Source of the DNA: Bacillota bacterium | GTDB taxonomy: Bacteria > Bacillota > Clostridia > Peptostreptococcales > Anaerovoracaceae | DNA: 8,340 nucleotides | Direction of reading: 5' to 3' | Assembly: GCA_017619985.1 (NCBI GenBank) | Contig: JAFZRG010000084.1 | Span: forward strand, 1-8,340 | In this document: positions 1 through 5,893 of the stretch, in pieces | Numbering within the stretch: position 1 is the first letter of the stretch | How the letters are laid out: each line of letters opens with the position of its first letter | Notes under the pieces: model-generated | Told to the model about the DNA's origin: nothing | Databases searched by the model: none | What the model saw: the letters and a program-made list of their open reading frames with translations, nothing else | Made by a program: the position numbers and the translations under genes

Positions 1-813
1 CATGCAGGGCGCCGGGGTGGCACTGGGAGGTACGGTGGACAGAGAGATGTTCTCGGGCTTTTCGCCGACCTTTTCGGAGAACAGGGAGTTGATGGAGTGC
101 TGAACGATCAGCTCCGGCATGACCTTCCATGCGTCTCTTGCGGTCGCGTTCGCGTTGTGCGCGCCGTCGATCTGCAGCATGTCGGCCCAGGCCATGATCT
201 TCTTGGATTCGCAGGCGTCTACGAAGGATCTGACCATGTTGACGTCTCTGTACAGGACGTTGTACTGGGGATCCTGGTGGGCGCCGTTGATGCCCTCTTC
301 GGCGAACATGACCGCGATATCGGGGCCTGCGACGCCGGAGATGTAGGAGTGATAGTTGATGGGTCTGCCGACTTCATCCTCGATCAGGTCCAGAGCTTTT
401 CTCTGGGCTCTGACCTGCTTTCTCGTGACGGGGATGCCGCCGATGCCCTGCGGGGTGCCTTCCATCAGGCCGTCGATGTGGGACTGGCCCATGTGGCGGA
501 TGACCATCAGATGGTCCGCGCCATGCCAGGCTGCCATTCTCATACGGCGGACGTCGTCCTCGAATCTGCCGGACGCGATCTCCGTCGTGATGGTGGGCAT
601 GGGCTGGGGATCCAGGCCGTCGAAATACTTCGCCGGGGGAAGGGGCACGCCCTGCTTTAAGGGTTCGGAAATGTCATGGTACTCGAACGGTCCCATGTTC
701 TTGTTTTCCGCGGGCTTTCTCCAGGTCCAGCCTCTTCTTCTGGGTTCATATTTGTCGAGGTCTTTCAGCAGCTCGACTACGTCAAGCTTTTCATTGGCTT
801 TTAACGGTTCCAT
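1..813 (-). CDS. oraE: D-ornithine 4,5-aminomutase, large (E) subunit, C-terminal part outside window
   Basis: Large subunit of the adenosylcobalamin- and PLP-dependent mutase that moves the terminal amino group of D-ornithine to C4, giving 2,4-diaminopentanoate in the cytoplasm. The reading frame is open for 271 codons from the ATG at 813-811 to the left edge; the family is roughly 740 residues, so only the N-terminal third is here. It starts MEPLKANEKLDVVELL and holds the conserved stretches HGADHLMVIRHMGQSHIDG and INYHSYISGVAGPDIAVMF, which belong to the substrate/PLP barrel part. The cobalamin-binding domain and the PLP lysine lie beyond the edge and cannot be checked. An AGGAGGT at 822-828, inside the end of oraS, sits 8 bases before the ATG, and only 2 bases separate the genes, so the subunits are probably translationally coupled. 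Arginine is mostly AGA. Identity is secure from the protein and the oraS neighbour. Confidence 0.96.
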   Translation of the reverse strand, partial: MEPLKANEKLDVVELLKDLDKYEPRRRGWTWRKPAENKNMGPFEYHDISEPLKQGVPLPPAKYFDGLDPQPMPTITTEIASGRFEDDVRRMRMAAWHGADHLMVIRHMGQSHIDGLMEGTPQGIGGIPVTRKQVRAQRKALDLIEDEVGRPINYHSYISGVAGPDIAVMFAEEGINGAHQDPQYNVLYRDVNMVRSFVDACESKKIMAWADMLQIDGAHNANATARDAWKVMPELIVQHSINSLFSEKVGEKPENISLSTVPPSATPAPCM

Positions 814-815
814 GC

Positions 816-1178
816 TTACTTACCTCCTCTGAACGCAGCGGATACGACGTCCCAGCCTTCGCCGTTGGCGAGCTTGGTGCCGGCTTCGGGAATGGAAATG
901 TTTTCGATCTTGGAGAGCTTGTAGACGCAGTGGCCCGCGCCCTTGCCCATCAGACCGTGATCCATGCAGCCGTTCACGATCTTCTGCGTATCCAGGGAAG
1001 AGATCCCCATGCGCAGCAGAACGGAACGCTCCACGGAGGGTGTGGTGTTTTTGTAACCCAGTTCCAGGAGAGGATCCACGACCTGCGCGGTCAGCTCCCA
1101 GAATCTGTTGTACAGCTCTTCGTCAGAAAGATCCGCGATATGCTTTCTTCTTTCTTCGAAATCGTCTGCTCTTTTCAT
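816..1178 (-). CDS. oraS: D-ornithine 4,5-aminomutase, small (S) subunit
   Basis: Small partner subunit of the B12/PLP aminomutase; it binds OraE and is needed for activity. The 120-residue protein is full length for the family (about 120 residues). It begins MKRADDFEERRKHIADLSDEE and contains the family segment TPSVERSVLLRMGISSLD followed by HGLMGKGAGHCVYKL near residues 74-88. The ATG at 1178 is preceded by AAGGAG about 7 bases upstream, which fixes the start. It lies 29 bases after ortB and 2 bases before oraE in the same operon. The last codons (Arg-Gly-Gly-Lys) double as the ribosome binding site of oraE. No truncation or missing segment is apparent. No cofactor motif is expected in this subunit, so the call rests on sequence recognition and gene order. 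Confidence 0.95.
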   Translation of the reverse strand: MKRADDFEERRKHIADLSDEELYNRFWELTAQVVDPLLELGYKNTTPSVERSVLLRMGISSLDTQKIVNGCMDHGLMGKGAGHCVYKLSKIENISIPEAGTKLANGEGWDVVSAAFRGGK

Positions 1179-1207
1179 CCTTTTTCTCCTTCAATATGTG
1201 CTGTAAC

Positions 1208-2620
1208 TTACTTCAGATCTTCCACGACGCTCTTGACCCATTCCGGGGAAGCGTTGACTTCTTCGGCCAGGAAGTTGATGTCGTCTTCATCGATATCGAA
1301 GGTGCCGTACTTCTTGCAGGCCTTCTTGATGAAGGACTTTCTCATGTGGTCCAGATCCATGTCCATGGTCTTGATGTAGCTCGGATCCTTGGGCAGGACG
1401 ATGTTGCCGCCCGGCTTGTCCTCGGTGTTCGGGTCACCGAACTTGATCTCGATGCCGTTCTCTCTCGCGAACGCCAGCTGCGGCTGTACGTGCTTGCCTG
1501 CGCCGGTGTATTCGGTCTCGGAGATGATGATGTACTCGTCGGCGGGCAGTTCCTGAGCCAGAGAGAACGCGGCTGCCAGCGCGGTGTTGCCGGCGGGGCC
1601 TCTCTCGATGCCTTCCAGGTTGGCCAGCGCTTCGGTGATGTACATGACGTCGCCCTGCTTGACGGTGACGTATCTCTCCATGTAGCGCAGCGGTCTTGCG
1701 GCGCTTCTGGGCACGTCGGAGTGATCCGGGTCAACGGCGTAGGGAACGCCGAAACCGGTGTGACCGGTGGTGCAGCTCTTCTTGTTGAAGGCCGTGTCGG
1801 ATGCCATGTGCAGGCCCGTCAGGTCGATGGAAGCGGCGACGCACTTCGTGTTGGTGGCGCCGGCCTTCATCAGGCCTCTGGCGGTACCGGTCATCATGCC
1901 GCCGCCTGCGGACGTGCAGACGACCATCGCGGGATCCTTGCCGTACTTCTCTCTGCACTGCATCGCGATCTCATAGCCGAGGGTCTCGACGCCGGCGATG
2001 CCGTAGGGAGAGTACAGGGACGCGTTGAAGTAACCGGTGTCTTCCAGGATGGACAGGAAGGTGTAGAACAGTTCGGGACCGACGGTCAGCTGAACGACTT
2101 CAGCGCCGTAGGCTTCGCACTTTCTGGCCTTCTCGATGATCTCGGGCTGGCCTACGCCGTGGGAGTCGAAGCATTCCTGCACGATGATGCACTTGAGGCC
2201 CTGCATAGCGGCCTGGGATGCGACGGCTGCGCCGTAGTTGCCGGAAGTGGCGGCCATAACGCCCTTGTAGCCCATCTTCTTGGCGGTCGCGACCGCGCAG
2301 GCAGCGCGGCGGGCCTTGAAGGAACCGGAGGGGTTGGCGGCTTCATCCTTTGCCAGGATGGTGGCGCCGTAACCGGGCTTGGCGTACTTTCTCGCCAGCG
2401 CGGTCAGGTTTCTGAGTTCGAGGATCGGCGTGTTGCCGACGCCGGTCAGGGACTGCACTCTTTCAATCTCTTCGAGGGTGTAGCCGGTGGAGGCCATCAG
2501 ACCTTCGTAGTCGAAGCGCATCTTGCCGGATTCGAACTGGTCATAGTCGAGGCCCATGGCCTCTTTCATGATCTCGTTGTTTCTTCCCATTACGGAAGCG
2601 TAGTCTTTAGCCAGTGCCAT
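1208..2620 (-). CDS. ortB: 2-amino-4-oxopentanoate thiolase, beta (PLP-binding) subunit
   Basis: Catalytic subunit of the CoA-dependent thiolase that splits 2-amino-4-oxopentanoate into acetyl-CoA and alanine, the last step of oxidative ornithine degradation. The 470-residue protein has the fold-type II PLP enzyme layout, like threonine synthase. The Schiff-base lysine is K102 in NPSGSFKARRA, the substrate-loop motif is TSGNYG near 125-130, and a glycine-rich phosphate-binding loop, TSAGGGMMTG, lies near 236-245. The ATG (2620-2618) overlaps the ortA stop by one base (TAATG), and GGAGGT lies within the end of ortA, indicating translational coupling of the two subunits. Length and motifs are intact. 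Taken alone it could be mistaken for a threonine synthase or cysteine synthase paralogue, but the ortA partner and ord upstream settle it. Confidence 0.95.
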   Translation of the reverse strand: MALAKDYASVMGRNNEIMKEAMGLDYDQFESGKMRFDYEGLMASTGYTLEEIERVQSLTGVGNTPILELRNLTALARKYAKPGYGATILAKDEAANPSGSFKARRAACAVATAKKMGYKGVMAATSGNYGAAVASQAAMQGLKCIIVQECFDSHGVGQPEIIEKARKCEAYGAEVVQLTVGPELFYTFLSILEDTGYFNASLYSPYGIAGVETLGYEIAMQCREKYGKDPAMVVCTSAGGGMMTGTARGLMKAGATNTKCVAASIDLTGLHMASDTAFNKKSCTTGHTGFGVPYAVDPDHSDVPRSAARPLRYMERYVTVKQGDVMYITEALANLEGIERGPAGNTALAAAFSLAQELPADEYIIISETEYTGAGKHVQPQLAFARENGIEIKFGDPNTEDKPGGNIVLPKDPSYIKTMDMDLDHMRKSFIKKACKKYGTFDIDEDDINFLAEEVNASPEWVKSVVEDLK

Positions 2621-2919
2621 TATTCTTCACCTCCGAACAGGATCTCTCTCAGCTGGCGGTCGATCTGGATGAGTTCCGGAACGAACTTGCCGTAGCTGTG
2701 AGTATAGTAGGGGTTGACTTCCACGAGGGTGCCGTATTCGATGCGGTTCGTCGCGGTCTCGACCTGGACTTCGTCACCGATCTCGGCGTCTGCCAGCAGC
2801 GTGCCCTTGACCCACATCTCGAGGGGTACCTTCGCGGTATCTTCGGGCAGGTTGGGGTTTCTGCCTTCTGCGGGCAGCACCACTCTGTGGATGCGCACCC
2901 AATCACCTTTCTTTGCCAT
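2620..2919 (-). CDS. ortA: 2-amino-4-oxopentanoate thiolase, alpha subunit
   Basis: Small subunit of the OrtAB thiolase. I choose the ATG at 2919 (MAKKGDWVRIHRVVL, 99 residues), because GAAGGAGAAG lies just upstream at a proper distance; the in-frame GTG at 2949 has no such site and would add ten unlikely residues (MTAPNMKEKK). The protein has no catalytic motif I can name. It is a small beta-rich protein with GDEVQVETATNRIEYGTL in the middle and ends in acidic GGEE, where the codons also carry the ribosome binding site of ortB. The stop overlaps the ortB start by one base. It is separated from ord by 75 bases that contain a hairpin. The name comes from recognised sequence and the conserved ord-ortA-ortB order. 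Confidence 0.93.
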   Translation of the reverse strand: MAKKGDWVRIHRVVLPAEGRNPNLPEDTAKVPLEMWVKGTLLADAEIGDEVQVETATNRIEYGTLVEVNPYYTHSYGKFVPELIQIDRQLREILFGGEE

Positions 2920-2940
2920 TTTCTTCTCCTTCATATTGGG

Positions 2941-2967
2941 AGCGGTCACCGGGTTGGGGTGACCGCT
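2941..2967 (-). other. Intercistronic hairpin between ord and ortA
   Basis: A perfect 10-bp inverted repeat (AGCGGTCACC at 2941-2950 and its complement at 2958-2967) flanks a 7-base loop. On the transcribed (minus) strand no run of T follows, so it does not look like an intrinsic terminator. It lies about 20 bases upstream of the ortA ribosome binding site in the only sizeable gap of the operon. A role in mRNA processing or in protecting the upstream ord message is an inference. Confidence 0.6.
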
Positions 2968-2994
2968 TCCAAATCATAGTTCTTTCGCTTTAAA

Positions 2995-4053
2995 CTACTT
3001 TACGATCTTCTTTTCTTCCTTGATGAGGTTGCGGAAGTCGCCCATGATAGCTCTGGGAATGGGCAGGTCGATCATGGTCTTGAGACCGGCGTCTGCGTTG
3101 ATGACCATGGGGATCATGTTGACGCACATAGCGATGGTGCCGAGGCCGCCTTCGATCTCCGGGCTGTTGCAGAGGTTCACGTTCGGGGTGCCCTTGATGA
3201 TGACGTAGTCACCGGTCTGGACGCCGACCTGTTCGGGTTCGATCTGCTGCGGGTGATCCATGTGTACGGGGATGCCGTTGGACAGCTTGGCTTCTGCGGT
3301 CATGGCGACGCCTGCGCAGGAACCGGCGGCTGCGAAGCCGTACGGGCTCTTTCTGTCGACGTCGGTGGTGATCGGGTTCATGTCCTGAGCGAACTCAGCA
3401 ACTTCCAGACCCATGCCTTCTGCCATCATGCCGACGGATTCGGCGAAGCCGACGTGACCGGACATGGTGTGGTTGGCCTTTCTCTTCAGGAATTCTTCCA
3501 CGGAGATGCCGATGCCCTGTTCTTCCATAACGACGGGGCCGAACGGGGACAGGGAGTTGACTCTTCTGGAGGTGATCTCCTCAACGTCGGTCAGAACGCC
3601 GGTCATGACCAGAACGAGCAGGTCCATGATGTGGCCGGGGTTGACGCCGGTGCCCAGAACGGTGACGCCGTTCTTCTTGGCGCATTCGTCCAGCTTAGCA
3701 GCCAGTTCGGGCTCCTGAGCCTTCGGATAGGACATTTCCTCAGCGGAAGTGATGACGTTGATGCCCTGTTCCATGATGTAGACGAGCTTGTCATATGCGT
3801 TTCTTGTGAAGGAGTCGGTGCAGAGCAGTACGATGTCCGCAGCGCCGGGCTTGATCACGTCTTCATAGGAACCGATGATGACGTCCTTGTGGTCACCCTT
3901 TTCGGTCTTGATGTAATCGAACATGGACTTGCCGATCTTAGCGCCTCTGCCGACTGCGCCAACGATCTCAACGCCTTTCTTCTTCAGAAGCATGTCGGCC
4001 ATACCGCCGCCCATAGCGCCCAGACCCCAGATGATTACTTTAACTTTTTCCAT
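2995..4053 (-). CDS. ord: 2,4-diaminopentanoate dehydrogenase
   Basis: NAD(P)-dependent enzyme that oxidatively deaminates 2,4-diaminopentanoate at C4 to 2-amino-4-oxopentanoate, the middle step of the pathway. The 352-residue protein opens with a Rossmann dinucleotide fold: VKVIIWGLGAMGGGMAD with the GxGxxG-type loop at residues 10-15. It resembles dihydrodipicolinate reductase-type enzymes, with GTGVNPG at 134-140 and HIMDLLVLVM following. The start is well fixed: AAGGAGG at 4062-4068 lies 8 bases before the ATG. It is the first gene of the operon, with a predicted 5' leader of about 74 bases from the sigma-54 promoter. Seven of eight arginines are AGA. No damage is seen. The call is firm given the ortAB and oraSE neighbours. 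Confidence 0.95.
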   Translation of the reverse strand: MEKVKVIIWGLGAMGGGMADMLLKKKGVEIVGAVGRGAKIGKSMFDYIKTEKGDHKDVIIGSYEDVIKPGAADIVLLCTDSFTRNAYDKLVYIMEQGINVITSAEEMSYPKAQEPELAAKLDECAKKNGVTVLGTGVNPGHIMDLLVLVMTGVLTDVEEITSRRVNSLSPFGPVVMEEQGIGISVEEFLKRKANHTMSGHVGFAESVGMMAEGMGLEVAEFAQDMNPITTDVDRKSPYGFAAAGSCAGVAMTAEAKLSNGIPVHMDHPQQIEPEQVGVQTGDYVIIKGTPNVNLCNSPEIEGGLGTIAMCVNMIPMVINADAGLKTMIDLPIPRAIMGDFRNLIKEEKKIVK

Positions 4054-4081
4054 ACCTTTTTCCTCCTTAATCGGTACAAAC

Positions 4082-4106
4082 GCGCACGGCGCATTCCGGC
4101 GTGCGC
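4082..4106 (-). other. Hairpin in the 5' leader of ord
   Basis: GCGCACG at 4082-4088 pairs perfectly with CGTGCGC at 4100-4106 around an 11-base loop. It lies between the predicted sigma-54 start site (near 4127) and the ord ribosome binding site (4061-4068). No T-tract follows, so it is not a terminator. It could stabilise the message; no function is shown by the sequence. Confidence 0.4.
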
Positions 4107-4138
4107 AAACTTAACTTTTGTGACACTGAATAATATAC

Positions 4139-4154
4139 GCAAGAACCGTGCCAA
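4139..4154 (-). promoter_or_regulatory. Sigma-54 (-24/-12) promoter of the ornithine operon
   Basis: On the minus strand 4154 to 4139 reads TTGGCACGGTTCTTGC, an essentially perfect match to the RpoN consensus TGGCACG-N4-TTGC, with the invariant GG (4152-4151) and GC (4140-4139) separated by exactly 10 bases. Taking the C at 4139 as -12 puts transcription start at an A near 4127, about 74 bases before the ord ATG. Such promoters need an AAA+ activator, and one is encoded immediately upstream on the same strand. Confidence 0.93.
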
Positions 4155-4205
4155 CCCGGTTTTTGGCCGCTTTGGCCGGTATGCCGCCCACATTTTGTGC
4201 ATGAC

Positions 4206-4228
4206 CCACGAAAAACCACGAAATCGTG
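4206..4228. repeat. CCACGAAA direct repeat plus short dyad upstream of the sigma-54 promoter
   Basis: CCACGAAA occurs at 4206-4213 and again at 4216-4223, exactly 10 bp apart. The second copy runs into the small dyad CACGA-AA-TCGTG (4217-4228). Lying roughly 55-75 bp upstream of the -24 box, it is placed for a DNA-binding protein on one helical face. No known binding consensus is recognised. Confidence 0.4.
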
Positions 4229-4257
4229 AACGTCCGCGGGCCGGTTAGCCTCAATTA

Positions 4258-4296
4258 ACGCAAAAAGATTTGCATTTGCTGCAAATCTTTTTGCGT
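4258..4296 (-). terminator. Intrinsic terminator of the sigma-54 activator gene
   Basis: A perfect 17-bp stem (4258-4274 with 4280-4296) and 5-base loop begins 13 bases after the activator stop codon. Both sides carry A5/T5 runs inside the stem, so it could work in both directions. It separates the activator gene from the ord promoter. It differs from a classic terminator in that the T run is part of the paired arm and GC content is low, so part of its role may be protein binding. Confidence 0.72.
4260..4294. promoter_or_regulatory. Candidate upstream activator sequence: two GCAAA-N4-TTTGC dyads 21 bp apart
   Basis: GCAAA-AAGA-TTTGC lies at 4260-4273 and GCAAA-TCTT-TTTGC at 4281-4294, with centres 21 bp apart (two helical turns), roughly 140 and 160 bp upstream of the predicted ord start site. 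That is the usual range for sigma-54 activator sites. Because they are the two arms of one hairpin they are not independent of each other, but the same motif with the same 21-bp spacing occurs in the activator's own leader (5723-5757). Binding by the neighbouring activator is inferred. Confidence 0.6.
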
Positions 4297-4308
4297 ATTT
4301 CTCTGTTT

Positions 4309-5703
4309 TCACGGATTTTGCTGGTATTTGCGGATCTTGTGCTGCAGCGTCTGCCGTTTTATCTTCAGACTTTCCGCCGCTTTCGTGATGTTGCCGCCGG
4401 AAGAAACCAGGGCATTTTCGATCATTTCCCGTTCGATCTTCGCCAGATAGGCATCCAGACCGCCGTCTCCCAGGTTGAACACGTTCTGCGCAGGAAGACT
4501 TTTTCTTCTGTTGATCACGAGATCGTCCTCGCCCACGACGTGCTCGGCGGGCTCGAACATGGACAGCGCGCTCATGATGATGTTCTCGAGCTCTCGCACG
4601 TTGCCCGGATAATCGTAGGACATCAGCTTCTCCTTTGCCTTTTCGGAGAACAGCCAGGCGGTGCGGCCGTATTTCTCGTTGTATTTCTCGAGGAATTTCT
4701 CGGCCAGCAGCACAATGTCGTCCTTGCGCTCGCGCAGCGGCGGGATGTTGATGCGGATGACCGCGATGCGGTAGAACAGGTCGCGGCGGATGAGGCGCTT
4801 TTCGAGCAGTTCCTCCGGGTCCTCGTTGACGGTCGCGATGATGCGCACGTCCACGGGGATGTCCTTCGTACCGCCGACGCGGCGGATGTAGCCTTCCTGC
4901 AGCACGCGCAGCAGCTTCGTCTGCAGGTCGGGCGGCATGGAGTTCAGCTCATCCAGAAGCAATGTGCCGCCGTCCGCCTGTTCGAACAGGCCCGGCCGGT
5001 CCACGGCGCCGGTAAAGCCGCCCTTGGACGTGCCGAACAGCAGGCCTTCGAGCAGGTTTTCGGGCACGGCCGCGCAGTTCTGCGCCAGAAAAGGACCGGA
5101 CGCGCGGTCGGAAGCGAAATGGATGCTCTGGGCCACCAGTTCCTTGCCTGTGCCGGTCTCGCCGTAGATGATGCAGCTCGCGGATGCTCTGGCCGCCTTT
5201 TTCGCCAGTTCGATCGTCTTTAAGAATTCCGCGTTCTGGCCGTACAGATCGGAGAAATCGTAGTGGCGGATCTGCTTGTCGCGCGATCTTCTGGGCGTAT
5301 CGATCTCCTTGCGCAGCTCAATGATGGTGTCGGTCATCTGCTGGATGTCGGTGATGTTCTTGGCGATCTCCACCGCGGCGATCACCTGGCCGTCCGCCAT
5401 GACGGGCACGGTCGTGTTCATCGTGGTGATCTGCTTGCCGTCCTTGTTCAGATACGTCTGCTCCTTGCGCCAGGTGCTCGCGTGGTTCTCGAGCGCGTGC
5501 AGAAGCGTGGAATTCTCCGGGGTCATATCCTTGAAGACCTCGGAAAACGGCTTGCGCAGCACGTCGCGGGTGTCCATTTTCTCCAGGCGCGCCATGGCGC
5601 GGTTGTACACGATGCTGCGGCCTTCGGTGTCGACGATGTGGACGCCTTCGTCCATGAGCTGCAGCACGCTCTGGATGCAGGTGATATAGTCGCGGTTCTT
5701 CAT
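4309..5703 (-). CDS. Sigma-54-dependent activator (PAS, AAA+, Fis-type HTH), likely regulator of ornithine degradation
   Basis: Bacterial enhancer-binding protein that remodels RpoN polymerase by ATP hydrolysis. Its 464 residues show an N-terminal PAS sensor (about 8-120, with DEGVHIVDTEGRSIVYN), then a AAA+ domain with Walker A GETGTGKE (181-188), a sigma-54 contact loop GGFTGA (228-233), Walker B TLLLDE (247-252), arginine-finger region RRDLFYRI (306-313) and YPGNVREL (365-372), and finally a Fis-type helix-turn-helix (about 438-460). There is no receiver domain, so a small ligand sensed by PAS is more likely than phosphorylation. The loop has glycine where GAFTGA is usual. AGAGGA lies 9 bases before the ATG at 5703. 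The gene lies directly upstream of a sigma-54 promoter for ord, and matching dyads sit in its leader and upstream of ord. The overall type resembles RocR; a regulator of this kind beside ornithine genes is, I recall, known in Clostridioides difficile. The target is inferred. Confidence 0.93.
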   Translation of the reverse strand: MKNRDYITCIQSVLQLMDEGVHIVDTEGRSIVYNRAMARLEKMDTRDVLRKPFSEVFKDMTPENSTLLHALENHASTWRKEQTYLNKDGKQITTMNTTVPVMADGQVIAAVEIAKNITDIQQMTDTIIELRKEIDTPRRSRDKQIRHYDFSDLYGQNAEFLKTIELAKKAARASASCIIYGETGTGKELVAQSIHFASDRASGPFLAQNCAAVPENLLEGLLFGTSKGGFTGAVDRPGLFEQADGGTLLLDELNSMPPDLQTKLLRVLQEGYIRRVGGTKDIPVDVRIIATVNEDPEELLEKRLIRRDLFYRIAVIRINIPPLRERKDDIVLLAEKFLEKYNEKYGRTAWLFSEKAKEKLMSYDYPGNVRELENIIMSALSMFEPAEHVVGEDDLVINRRKSLPAQNVFNLGDGGLDAYLAKIEREMIENALVSSGGNITKAAESLKIKRQTLQHKIRKYQQNP

Positions 5704-5722
5704 GTCCTGTGATCCTCTGAAA

Positions 5723-5757
5723 GCAAAGAATTGTGCGGTGAGTGCAAAATATTTTGC
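5723..5757. promoter_or_regulatory. Pair of GCAAA-N4-TTTGC dyads in the activator gene's leader (candidate autoregulatory operator)
   Basis: The right copy (5744-5757) is exact and sits inside a perfect 16-bp palindrome, TGCAAAATATTTTGCA (5743-5758). The left copy (5723-5736, GCAAA-GAAT-TGTGC) has one mismatch. Centres are 21 bp apart, as in the pair upstream of the ord promoter. The sites lie between the activator's -10-like box and its ribosome binding site, a position suited to repression of its own gene. Confidence 0.62.
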
Positions 5758-5766
5758 ATCAATTTG

Positions 5767-5772
5767 ATTATA
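5767..5772 (-). promoter_or_regulatory. Possible -10 box for the activator gene
   Basis: The minus strand reads TATAAT at 5772-5767, a perfect -10 hexamer about 65 bases upstream of the activator ATG. No convincing -35 hexamer lies 16-18 bases further up (that stretch is the hairpin arm), so the promoter may be weak, may need help, or may not be real. Confidence 0.4.
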
Positions 5773-5775
5773 TCA

Positions 5776-5802
5776 TAAAAGAAAGCCGTAATCCGGCTTT
5801 CT
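5776..5802 (-). terminator. Hairpin with T-tract upstream of the activator gene
   Basis: AGAAAGCCG at 5780-5788 and CGGCTTTCT at 5794-5802 form a perfect 9-bp stem with a 5-base loop. Read on the minus strand it is followed by TTTTA, giving an intrinsic-terminator shape. It points towards the activator gene and lies upstream of its -10-like box. It could block leftward read-through, or act as an attenuator if the true promoter is further right. Confidence 0.5.
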
Positions 5803-5816
5803 ACTTAAATTGATTC

Positions 5817-5868
5817 AACAAATGCATCGGTGCAAAGGCTTGCCTTTGCTTCCTAAATGGCATTTGTT
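5817..5868. repeat. Nested inverted repeat in the divergent intergenic region
   Basis: An outer 9-bp perfect repeat (AACAAATGC at 5817-5825 with its complement at 5860-5868) encloses an inner 8-bp perfect repeat (GCAAAGGC at 5832-5839 with GCCTTTGC at 5842-5849, two bases between). The interior loops are unequal (6 and 10 bases). No T-tract follows in either direction, so it is not a simple terminator. It may be operator DNA or part of a structured transcript. Confidence 0.55.
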
Positions 5869-5893
5869 ATATCATAACCTTGGGCATTATGAT
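5864..5893 (+). promoter_or_regulatory. Probable arsR promoter
   Basis: TTGTTA (5864-5869) and TATGAT (5888-5893) are separated by 18 bases, matching four and five of six positions of the housekeeping -35 and -10. Start would fall near 5900, leaving a leader of about 15 bases with the GGAGG site. A perfect inverted repeat covers the spacer and -10, as expected for a repressed promoter. Confidence 0.5.

Noticed and set aside
1040..2695. Long plus-strand open frame (551 codons) opposite oraS, ortB and ortA
   Set aside because: It is a shadow of well-identified minus-strand genes; the translation is rich in Val, Gly, Asp and His with no family motif and no proper ribosome binding site. Open antisense frames are expected in GC-rich third-position coding DNA.
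2920..2949. Upstream GTG start for ortA adding ten residues
   Set aside because: It falls on the intercistronic hairpin and has no ribosome binding site, whereas the ATG at 2919 has GAAGGAG at the right distance.
4162..4178. TTTGGCCG direct repeat next to the sigma-54 promoter as a regulatory element
   Set aside because: It is short (8 bases), spaced 9 bp apart rather than a helical turn, and is not repeated elsewhere in the noncoding parts I read; too weak to report as a site.
3253..5223. Plus-strand open frames opposite ord (3253-4248) and the activator gene (4270-5223)
   Set aside because: Antisense shadows without recognisable domains; the first runs into the sigma-54 promoter region and the second begins inside the terminator.
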